From an uncultured Eubacteriales bacterium (lineage in GTDB: Bacteria; Bacillota; Clostridia; Lachnospirales; Lachnospiraceae): DNA of 6,964 nt. Below the pieces are notes generated by a model that saw nothing but the letters and a program-made list of their open reading frames with translations, made no database searches and was not told the DNA's origin. Both the position numbers and the translations under genes were made by a program. Location of the stretch: positions 1 through 6,964 of the forward strand of contig OMSZ01000208.1 of the NCBI GenBank assembly GCA_900313855.1, written 5' to 3'. Below, in pieces: positions 1-6,800 of the stretch (its first letter is position 1; each line of letters begins with the position of its first letter).

Positions 1-372
1 ATCGTATAACCAAGCTCATCTTTTATAGCATTAACAGGCTCCTGGCAGGCATCAACTCCCGTACGTGTAGAATACTGAAACTCATAAGGCGACCACTCAT
101 CACCATCAGCATTAGTCACATACGTTTTATCTATGATTGATATTCCGGTTACATCTGCTGCGGTATTATTCTTAACACTAACCGCAATATCCGTGTAACC
201 GCCGGTAATCGTATATGCAGTGGGAACGCTGACAACTGACAGAGAATTGTCAGGCGCAGCAAAGACGTGCAACGTTTCATTGCACAAAGATAACAGACAT
301 ACTGATACAACAAATGATATTATAGCGGCAGTCAGATGACGCCGGTAATCGGCAAAAACATTTCTCCTTCAT
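1..372 (-). CDS. Secreted/surface protein, N-terminal part (partial; apparent frameshift near start)
   Basis: This gene runs off the left edge. The reading frame is open from position 368 down to 1. It encodes a signal peptide (basic YRRH, a long hydrophobic stretch AAIISFVVSVCLLSLC, probable cleavage after VFA before APDN), then a Thr/Val/Asn-rich segment that looks like a beta-sandwich extracellular domain (for example SVKNNTAADVTGISII). The protein is therefore probably exported. I do not recognise the family. No start codon lies at the head of this frame: an in-frame TGA sits at 369-371. The best start is ATG at 370-372, with GAAAGGGG 7 bases upstream, but it is one frame off. Removing one T from the T5 run (minus strand, 354-358) would give MKEKCFADYRRHLT and join it to the signal peptide. 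Adding one T would instead join the ATG at 359-361 (MFFADYRR), whose ribosome site is too close. A sequencing error, a decayed gene or phase variation are all possible. Confidence 0.7.
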
Positions 373-379
373 AGGCATG

Positions 380-387
380 CCCCTTTC
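380..387 (-). promoter_or_regulatory. Ribosome binding site for the secreted-protein gene
   Basis: On the minus strand this reads GAAAGGGG and sits 7 bases before the ATG at 370-372. It favours that ATG over the in-frame ATG at 376-378 (only one base away) and over the ATG at 359-361. The AAGGAG just before 359-361 leaves only two bases of spacing. Confidence 0.6.
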
Positions 388-417
388 AGATCATGTACTA
401 TAGCTATCTAACTACTA

Positions 418-446
418 ATTATATCGTATATGATGGCGCAATTCAA
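418..446 (-). promoter_or_regulatory. Sigma-A type promoter for the secreted-protein gene
   Basis: On the minus strand there is TTGAAT (441-446), a 17-base spacer and a perfect TATAAT (418-423). Transcription would start near position 411, giving a leader of about 40 bases before the ATG at 372. A promoter this good argues that the gene downstream is, or recently was, expressed, despite the frame problem at its start. Confidence 0.75.
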
Positions 447-452
447 TTATCG

Positions 453-493
453 GTTTTGCTTTATTGGAAACGAAGTTTCCTATAAAGTAAAAT
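453..493. repeat. Large imperfect palindrome upstream of the promoter
   Basis: Two 19-base arms (453-471 and 475-493) flank a GAA loop. Sixteen of 19 positions are Watson-Crick pairs, including the inner GGAAAC/GTTTCC. As plus-strand RNA, two of the other three become G-U pairs, leaving one mismatch. The left end lies 6 bases upstream of the -35 box at 441-446. The right end overlaps the T-rich tail of the terminator at 484-517. It could be an operator, the remains of a small mobile hairpin element, or part of a composite terminator. It is not followed by a U-run in either direction. Confidence 0.55.
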
Positions 494-517
494 TACGGAT
501 GATCACTAGATCATCCG
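484..517 (-). terminator. Rho-independent terminator of the nuclease-like gene
   Basis: A perfect 9-base inverted repeat CGGATGATC/GATCATCCG (496-504 and 509-517) has a 4-base loop. Read on the minus strand it is followed by TAATTTTACTTT. It lies 27 bases past the stop codon of the minus-strand gene at 544-1419, so it probably ends that transcript and separates it from the secreted-protein gene. The tail is interrupted, so termination may be partial. Confidence 0.7.
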
Positions 518-543
518 CACTTATATATAAATCATACTATATA

Positions 544-1419
544 TTACAGCATAGCAATTTTGTTGCCAACTAATTTTTTGAACTCTTCCAGTTCCCGTCT
601 CAGTTTTGCATTTTCCTCCTGTTCGGTCTGTAACTGCTCACTTAAATCCCTTATCTTCTTATCTTTTTCCTCGAACTCATCCTGAAACATATCTCTTAAT
701 AAACCCATACCAATCATCTCCTTTATAAAATCTTTATCTCTGTTAAGAGTTATACTCAGATCAATTACCGATTCCGCATATATATGGTCGATTTGATCAT
801 CCAGACTGGATTTTTCCTTCTGCATTCGCAGCACATCTTCTCTGCGCAATCTTCTCGTAAGCTTGTTGATCCACGCATATGTTTCTCCAAGTCTTCTTGT
901 CACTATAATCTGCACATCTATATGTCCCTTTTTTTTGATATGGTATATTCCATTTTCATATACACTAATCTTAAAATCATTATCATTGAAATATTCCATC
1001 AGTTTTCTCGGATATGCTTCTCGAAGAAATGATACCGTAACATCATCAAGAGAAACCTCTTTTTCATTGTAGGCAATATATAAATGTACATACCCCATTG
1101 TGCGATGATACACTCTTTCATTAAGGCTGTCTCTATAATTTTTAAACTCAAACAGATTATGTTTTTTAAATATCGCGCCTAGACCGCTTTTTACCTTAAT
1201 ACTTTCGTCCATATTGATAGTCAGAAAATCAATACTATTAGGTTTTTTATTAAGGACAAATTCATCATCAAATATAAGGTGATTTCTGTCTTCCCTAAGC
1301 TCTAATCTCATCGCCGCACAGAAAGCCGGATGGAAATAAGTTTTGAAAGACTCTTCATCGTTGGGGTTATCATAAAAACCATCATTTAAAGATGCATTAT
1401 TAAATTTATCATTAATCAT
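544..1419 (-). CDS. PD-(D/E)XK nuclease-like protein with C-terminal coiled coil (Lachnospiraceae family)
   Basis: This is a 291-residue protein. ATG 1419 has AGGAG 6 bases upstream (1426-1430). Residues 28-100 look like a PD-(D/E)XK core: Glu40 in a helix (MRLEL), Asp64 (SIDFL) and Glu91-x-Lys93 (LFEFK), with the usual strand-like surroundings. Residues 105-200 are conserved in similar proteins I recall from gut Lachnospiraceae (TMGYVHLY, FLREAYPRKL, GIYHI...IIVTRRL). These are variously annotated as hypothetical, Rpn-like nuclease or, wrongly, 3-isopropylmalate dehydrogenase. Residues about 246-285 form a charged heptad-like coiled coil. Two sampled 60-base lines (901-960, 1201-1260) have 17 and 16 G/C, against 23 and 30 in two lines of the MATE gene, so it is unusually AT-rich. 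DNA cleavage is an inference from the motif; no substrate can be named. It is transcribed alone and ends at the hairpin near 500. Confidence 0.75.
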   Translation of the reverse strand: MINDKFNNASLNDGFYDNPNDEESFKTYFHPAFCAAMRLELREDRNHLIFDDEFVLNKKPNSIDFLTINMDESIKVKSGLGAIFKKHNLFEFKNYRDSLNERVYHRTMGYVHLYIAYNEKEVSLDDVTVSFLREAYPRKLMEYFNDNDFKISVYENGIYHIKKKGHIDVQIIVTRRLGETYAWINKLTRRLRREDVLRMQKEKSSLDDQIDHIYAESVIDLSITLNRDKDFIKEMIGMGLLRDMFQDEFEEKDKKIRDLSEQLQTEQEENAKLRRELEEFKKLVGNKIAML

Positions 1420-1427
1420 TCGTGTCT

Positions 1428-1483
1428 CCTTTTCTATTGGATAATTTATCTGCTAAAACTCTATATATTATCAATAGGAAAGG
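1428..1483 (-). promoter_or_regulatory. Leader hairpin pairing with the nuclease-gene ribosome binding site
   Basis: In the minus-strand transcript, CCUUUCCUAUUG (1483-1472) pairs with CAAUAGAAAAGG (1439-1428) at 11 of 12 positions. The stem then continues as AUAAU (1471-1467) with AUUAU (1445-1441) after one bulged C, closing a 21-base loop. The 3' arm contains AAAAGG of the Shine-Dalgarno AAAAGGAG, so translation of the nuclease-like protein could be held down. Release might come from temperature, a protein, an sRNA or ribosome traffic; the sequence does not say which. Confidence 0.5.
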
Positions 1484-1490
1484 ATTTATA

Positions 1491-1552
1491 GGATTATTTT
1501 ATATTAAATCGTGTGTTAACCTTAACTTAACTCTTGCTATGATGATTGTCAA
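1491..1552 (-). promoter_or_regulatory. Candidate promoter region for the nuclease-like gene
   Basis: There are two overlapping candidates on the minus strand. One has a perfect -35 TTGACA (1547-1552), a 17-base spacer and a poor -10 TAAGTT (1524-1529). The other has a good -10 TATAAA (1498-1503) but a poor -35 (TTAAGG, 16-base spacer). Either would place the hairpin at 1428-1483 inside the leader. I cannot decide between them. Confidence 0.35.
1516..1531. repeat. Three tandem TTAAC motifs
   Basis: TTAAC occurs at 1516-1520, 1522-1526 and 1527-1531 on the plus strand. The copies overlap the weak -10 candidate of the leftward promoter. They may be a regulator site, or chance in AT-rich DNA. 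Confidence 0.35.
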
Positions 1553-1630
1553 GCATATTATACAACCATTTGTAACCTGTTAAGTATTGTATTTTTTCAC
1601 TTCTGCTTCATATTATTACGGATTATTTAA

Positions 1631-1659
1631 TTGTGAAATAATAATAAATATAGTATAAT
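1631..1659 (+). promoter_or_regulatory. Sigma-A type promoter for the metallophosphoesterase
   Basis: There is TTGTGA (1631-1636), a 17-base AT-rich spacer and a perfect TATAAT (1654-1659). Transcription should start near 1666. That leaves only about 8 bases before ATG 1674 but about 32 before GTG 1698, which supports the GTG as the true start. Confidence 0.75.
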
Positions 1660-1697
1660 ATCTCTCAATTATTATGACTATGAAACGGGGAAACAAA

Positions 1698-2324
1698 GTG
1701 AGATATTACATTGCAGATTGTCATTTCTTCCATGAAAATCTTATCCATCGCATGGATAACCGCGGTTTTTCTTCTGTGGAAGAGATGAATGCTTATATGA
1801 TCGAAAAATGGAATAACAAGGTTAATAAGAATGATGAAGTGGTGATACTTGGAGATTTTTCCTGGGGTAAGCCTGAGCAGACTCAGGAGATATTGTCGCA
1901 GTTAAATGGTACCCTTTATATGATACGGGGAAACCATGATCATTATCTTAAGAGCGCTAAGTTTGACACATCACGTTTTGTATGGGTTAAGGACTATGCG
2001 GAAATATATGATAACAAGAGAAAGGTCGTTCTCTGTCATTATCCTGTTATGTGCTATAACGGACAGTACAGATTAGATAAAAAGGGAAACCCCAAAACGT
2101 ATATGTTATACGGTCATGTGCATGACACATTTGACCAGCGCCTTTTGGAACAGTTTCAGGAGATCACGGTTAATTCAAAGAGAATGACACTCGGCGCAAA
2201 TGATGAGATCGTAGAGATGAATATCCCGTGTAATATGATAAACTGTTTTTGTATGTATTCAGATTATGAGCCGCTGTCCCTTGACGAGTGGATAAGATGT
2301 CAGGAAAAGCGGCTTAAGAAATAG
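1698..2324 (+). CDS. Calcineurin-like metallophosphoesterase
   Basis: This is a soluble two-metal phosphoesterase of 208 residues from GTG 1698. The frame also allows ATG 1674 or ATG 1680 (216 or 214 residues). I chose GTG because ACGGGG (1685-1690) lies 7 bases upstream, because the protein then starts MRYYIADCHF as relatives usually do, and because ATG 1674 has no ribosome site and almost no leader. Metal-binding motifs appear in family order, numbered from GTG: Asp7-x-His9 (ADCHF), Gly52-Asp53 (ILGDF), Asn79-His80-Asp81 (RGNHD), His114 (LCHYP) and His140-x-His142 (YGHVH). All five are intact, so it should be active on phosphomonoesters or phosphodiesters; the natural substrate is not visible. 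The product is cytoplasmic, with no signal peptide. The gene has its own promoter and faces the MATE gene, with 5 bases between their stop codons. Confidence 0.9.
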   Translation: MRYYIADCHFFHENLIHRMDNRGFSSVEEMNAYMIEKWNNKVNKNDEVVILGDFSWGKPEQTQEILSQLNGTLYMIRGNHDHYLKSAKFDTSRFVWVKDYAEIYDNKRKVVLCHYPVMCYNGQYRLDKKGNPKTYMLYGHVHDTFDQRLLEQFQEITVNSKRMTLGANDEIVEMNIPCNMINCFCMYSDYEPLSLDEWIRCQEKRLKK

Positions 2325-2329
2325 TATGC

Positions 2330-3697
2330 CTAATCCAAGGTATCGATTATATTTTTCTTGATTCTTCGGAAATATATTAATGTTATTGTAAGCGAAACAA
2401 TCTCAGCGATCGGAAATGCAAACCATACATAGTTGATATTTCCTAGAAGACTTAATAACCACGCGGCAGGTATAAGTACAACTAACTGTCGGCCAAGCGA
2501 TACCACAAGTGAGTAGTGGCTCTTGGCAAAAGCCTGGAATACCGAGCCTAGCACGATACATACTGATGCTATCGGGAAATGAACTGCAATGATCCTTAAA
2601 GCAGGAGTTCCTATTATTATCATGTTATCTGATGCATCGAACAGCTTAAGTAAGATGCCCGGTATGGCTTCAAAGACTACTGTTCCAAGCAGCATTATGG
2701 TTAATGCGAACATAAGCGAGAAACGTAAGGCCTGCATAATGCGGTCTTTTTTTCTTGCCCCGTAATTGTATGAAAGCACCGGGATCATACCGTTGTTAAG
2801 TCCGAATACCGGCAGGAAAAAGAAGCTCTGAAGCTTGAAGTAAGCGCCGAATACTGCAACTGCGGTAGATGAAAATGTGTTAAGTATCTTATTGAAAAGA
2901 TAGGTCATAACGGAGCCTATCGACATCATAAGTATGGACGGAACACCAACAAGATAGATCTGCTTGATCGTGTCCGTCTTCGGACTCTTGATGCCCTTAA
3001 ATGACAAGGTGATCTCTTTGTTTCTCTTAACGTTCATAAAAAGACCTAAGCAGGCTGCAAAGGACTGTCCGAATACGGTTGCGATAGCTGCTCCCGCAAC
3101 ACCTAATTTCGGAAAGAAACCGATTCCGAATATAAGCAGCGGATCGAGAATGATATTGATAACAGCTCCCGTGATCTGCGAGATCATACTTTCAAAGGTT
3201 CTTCCGGTAGATTGAAGAAGACGTTCAAAGGTCATCTGGAAGAACAGACCGAAGGAAAGGATACATATATAGTGAAGATATGTAACTCCGTAACCTGCTA
3301 TAACCGCATTGTCTGTCTGGGATGTGATAAATGGTTTAACGATGAATATACCTATAAAAAGAAAAGCTAAGTAATTAAATGCATTTAAAAGTATTCCTGT
3401 ATTGGCGGCGTCATTTGCCCTGTCAAATTCCTTTTCGCCGAGGCTACGCGAAAGCAGAGCGTTGATACCAACTCCTGTACCTGAGCCTAATGCTATCATT
3501 AAGGTCTGCAACGGAAAGGCAAGTGTTACCGCGGTAAGCGCATCCTCTGAAAGCTGCGCTACAAAGATACTGTCGACAATATTGTAAAGTGCCTGTACCA
3601 GCATGGATATCATCATTGGTAGAGACATGGATATGATCAATGATTTAACAGGCATAACGCCCATCTTGTTTTCCTGTATTTGCGGTTCTGATGACAT
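2330..3697 (-). CDS. MATE-family efflux transporter
   Basis: This is a 455-residue membrane protein of the usual MATE length, with about twelve hydrophobic segments in two halves joined near residues 223-245. Family marks seen are SMLVQALYNIVDSIFVA in TM1 (31-47), ALLSRSLGEKEFDRA after TM2 (80-94), the DPLLIFG and LGVAGAAIATV region (185-208), and the second-half SYNYGARKKDR (309-319). Such proteins export cationic drugs, metabolites or other small molecules using a Na+ or H+ gradient. It looks closest to the MepA/DinF-like bacterial types, but the substrate cannot be read from sequence. ATG 3697 has a full AGGAGG (3706-3711) 8 bases upstream. The gene is divergent from the sensor kinase across a 178-base region. 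It converges on the phosphoesterase, and I see no convincing terminator after it. Confidence 0.95.
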   Translation of the reverse strand: MSSEPQIQENKMGVMPVKSLIISMSLPMMISMLVQALYNIVDSIFVAQLSEDALTAVTLAFPLQTLMIALGSGTGVGINALLSRSLGEKEFDRANDAANTGILLNAFNYLAFLFIGIFIVKPFITSQTDNAVIAGYGVTYLHYICILSFGLFFQMTFERLLQSTGRTFESMISQITGAVINIILDPLLIFGIGFFPKLGVAGAAIATVFGQSFAACLGLFMNVKRNKEITLSFKGIKSPKTDTIKQIYLVGVPSILMMSIGSVMTYLFNKILNTFSSTAVAVFGAYFKLQSFFFLPVFGLNNGMIPVLSYNYGARKKDRIMQALRFSLMFALTIMLLGTVVFEAIPGILLKLFDASDNMIIIGTPALRIIAVHFPIASVCIVLGSVFQAFAKSHYSLVVSLGRQLVVLIPAAWLLSLLGNINYVWFAFPIAEIVSLTITLIYFRRIKKNIIDTLD

Positions 3698-3731
3698 TAT
3701 TATTACCTCCTGTTCTGAAAGTAGCTTTACA

Positions 3732-3740
3732 AGTATAGCA
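3732..3740 (-). promoter_or_regulatory. Extended -10 promoter for the MATE transporter gene
   Basis: On the minus strand this reads TGC-TATACT (-10 at 3732-3737, TGn at 3738-3740). The sequence 17 bases upstream is only weakly -35-like (TTTCTT), which fits an extended -10 promoter. Transcription would start near 3725, giving a leader of about 28 bases. Confidence 0.5.
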
Positions 3741-3778
3741 CAAACATAATTTATAAGAAAGAATTTTTTTATATATGC

Positions 3779-3808
3779 TTGTGCGCAGACCTTTGGCTGT
3801 TATATAAT
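3779..3808 (+). promoter_or_regulatory. Promoter for the sensor kinase gene
   Basis: A perfect TATAAT lies at 3803-3808. A partial -35, TTGTGC (3779-3784), is 18 bases upstream. The start would be near 3815, leaving a leader of about 60 bases before ATG 3876. It lies back to back with the leftward MATE promoter. Confidence 0.55.
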
Positions 3809-3834
3809 GTGAGCATGGGAAAATGTGCTTTAGA

Positions 3835-3849
3835 ATATCATTTTGATAT
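3835..3849. repeat. Small palindrome in the kinase leader
   Basis: ATATCA-TTT-TGATAT is a perfect inverted repeat with a 3-base centre. It lies between the predicted transcription start and the GGAGG site (3863-3867) of the kinase gene. An operator or minor RNA hairpin is possible; short AT-rich palindromes also occur by chance. Confidence 0.3.
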
Positions 3850-3875
3850 ATAGTCTTTGTTTGGAGGAATGTATT

Positions 3876-6800
3876 ATGACAATGAGGGATTTTCTTCAAG
3901 GATTATCCGATTCTGGATTTCTGGTGTGTTCACTGTTGCTTTGTGTTTCATGCCTTTATTATGTTGTTGTCAAAGAGAAAACCTACAGACTCCAAAACAA
4001 GATTTTTCTTTTCATACTTCTCAATATTCTGATCTCAAGTGTATGTGATCTTGGTAATTCCGTTATACGTCCCTACGTTGGAAACAATCATTTTCTGGTG
4101 ATGTTGCAGGAGGGTAATCAGTATGTGTATTTTATCCTGCATACATTATTGTCACCGCTTTTTTGTTTCTATATAGCTGTGGTGATCGGCGCGCATTACA
4201 GAATGGCAAGAAGGTACCATCTAGCCTATGAGGCTCCTATGATCGCGGCGGAAATCCTTGTGCTCATCAATCCGTTAACTCATTGGGTATTTTATTTTGA
4301 TGAGAACAGAAACTTTGTCAGAAATAAAGGAGAAAATGCAATATATATCGTCAGCGTGTTATATTTTATTATAGCTGTGATACTTATTCTTATTGTCTGG
4401 AAGGCTATGGATTATAAGAAGCAGAAGACGCTTATTTATTTCTTTGTCATGGTTACTTCGGGCATGATAATCCAGCTGCTTCAGCCAACCATTCATATAG
4501 AACTGTTCATGGAATCGCTTGCGGTTCTTGGAATCCTTATAACTGTGGAGAATGAGGATGACAGAATGAATCGGAGGACGGGCGCCTATAATGAAAGAGC
4601 GCTTGCAATGGATATCCGAAGCTATATGGGAAGCCGTCATCCGATAAGTCTTATCATTCTTAAAATGATGAATCCTCAAAGTCTAATGCAGACAATAGGA
4701 CCGATGAATATCGAGAATCTGACGATAATGAATATTGAATATCTTCGTACAGTAGTTGCGGACAGAAACATTTACTATCTTAATCCGGGAACATTTATAA
4801 TATTAAATGATGAAATGAATCCGGAAAAGGATATGGAGATGGCTCAGACTATACATGATCGCTTTTTGCAGGAATGGAGTTTTCAGGGGCGTGAAACCGT
4901 ATTTCACGCAGGAGTATTCTATGTTGAGATACCGAAGGATTTTAAGAGCAGAGAGCAGCTTATGGCACTTGTCGGAAGCCCTATGATCAAGGATGTAAAC
5001 AGCAAAGAGGGCGTTCTATACGGAAAGGATCTTAATTTCTTCCTAAGACGTACGCAGGTTGAGAGAGCGATCATGAATGGTGTCAAAAACCGTACTTTTG
5101 AAGTGTTCTATCAGCCGATATATGATGCGCGCGACAGATCCATCAAATCAGGAGAAGCGCTTTTGCGTCTGCACGATACGATAATCGGAGAGATCTATCC
5201 CAGTGAATTTCTCGCTGTGGCTGAGCGTAACGGAGTAATATTCGAGCTTGGTGATTTCGTACTAGAGGAAGTTTGTAAATTCCTAAACAGCGGTATACCT
5301 GTTGAGATGGGTATAGAGACCTTGAATGTCAATCTTTCGACTATACAGTGTACTCAGCCAAGCTATGCGGAGCGTATCATACAGATCGTTTCAAGATATG
5401 ATGTCGATCCCGGAAGGATTAATTTTGAGATCATGGAAAATGCTGCCACTACGGATTTTGAAGGGTTAGAAGCATTTATTCGTACACTTCGTGAGCATGG
5501 TTTCTATTTCTCTGTGGATGATTACGGAATTGGATACTCCAATGTTCACTCGATTTTTTCATTGGATGTTGAGGTTATTAAGATAGACAGAACTATTCTC
5601 TGGGAGGCAGAGCAGTCTAAGATCGGAAGGATCATAATGGAGAGCAGTACCGATATGATCAAGAGAATGGGTAAGAAGCTTCTGATCTCGGGTGTTGAGA
5701 GCAAGGCGCAGGTGGATCTTGCCAACGAATTCGGTGTGGACTATCTTCAGGGCTTCTATTTTTCCAATCCTGTTTCGCAGAATGAATTTATCGGAATATT
5801 GAAGGCTACAAGGCTTGCTCGTATCGAGGAGCAGCGCGCGGTTGCAGCTAATGAGGCTATGAGTAATTTCCTTGCAAACATTTCTCATGAGATAAGAACT
5901 CCTATCAATGCCGTTTTAGGTATGGATGAAATGATACTTCGCGAGAGCGAGGATGACAAGATAGTAGAATATGCAAGAGCTATAGAGGGAGCGGGAAAAA
6001 CACTGCTCTCACTTATCAACGATATCCTTGATTTTTCCAAGATCGAAGCCGGAAATATGGAGATCGTCGAAGCAGACTATGACCTGTCTTCTGTACTGAA
6101 TGATGTTGTCAATATCATTCAGGTCAAAGCAGGACAGAAGAATCTTAAGCTTAATGTTTCTGTCAATCCCAATACGCCGGTATGTCTTTACGGAGATGAG
6201 ATGCGGCTTCGCCAGATCATGATAAATGTGCTTAACAACGCCGTGAAATACACCAAACAGGGCAGCGTTTCGTTAGAGCTTTCATTTAAGGCGATAGATG
6301 ATAAAAAGATTGAGCTTGTCTTTTCGGTTAAGGATACAGGAGTCGGAATCCGCAAGAAGGATATGGATAAGCTTTTTGGTAAGTTCCAGAGGTTGGACCA
6401 GAACAGAAACAGAACCGTCGAGGGAAGCGGTTTGGGGCTTGCTATCGTACATCACCTGTTAGGACTTATGGATGGAGATATTGCAGTTGAAAGTGTTTAT
6501 GGAGAGGGTTCGACATTTACCATAACTATACCTCAGGGTGTTGTGGTTGATGAAGTAATAGGGGAATTCGGTGAAAGAATGAACAAGCTTATGCCGGAGA
6601 CGCCCAAATATCAGGAGAGTTTCCGGGCTCCTGAGGCGAAGGTACTGGTTGTTGATGATACGCCGGTCAATGTCGTGGTCGTAAGGAATCTGCTTAAGAA
6701 GACGCAGGTTAATGTTGATGACGCCTCGAGCGGTATGGAGTGTCTTGAAAAGGCAGGACATACGAAGTATGATCTTATTTTCTTGGACTATAGAATGCCT

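Noticed and set aside
784..1072. Two plus-strand open frames (784-1032, 863-1072)
   Set aside because: They lie wholly antisense to the nuclease-like gene, have no ribosome sites and encode low-complexity hydrophobic strings. They are shadows.
2311..2329. Possible bidirectional terminator between the convergent genes
   Set aside because: The stem is only six positions with one mismatch, and neither side has a proper U-run.
2964..3587. Plus-strand open frames inside the MATE gene (2964-3215, 3402-3587)
   Set aside because: They are antisense to a clear membrane transporter, and their Ser/Pro/Ala-rich content is the mirror of its codons. They have no start signals.
3815..3875. Possible c-di-GMP riboswitch in the kinase leader
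   Set aside because: The leader is only about 60 bases, too short for the GEMM class I or II folds, and none of their conserved elements is seen.
3645..3899. Minus-strand 84-codon frame across the MATE start and intergenic region
   Set aside because: It crosses both promoters and the MATE ribosome site in another frame and has no recognisable content.
3857..4048. Plus-strand 63-codon frame overlapping the kinase start
   Set aside because: Its ATG choices are poorly spaced from GGAGG (3863-3867), while ATG 3876 is 8 bases away and opens the 1029-codon kinase frame.
4359..6761. Minus-strand frames at 4359-4679, 5559-5888 and 6459-6761
   Set aside because: All are antisense to the kinase, whose TM, EAL, HATPase and REC motifs are unmistakable. 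They have no start sites or known domains.
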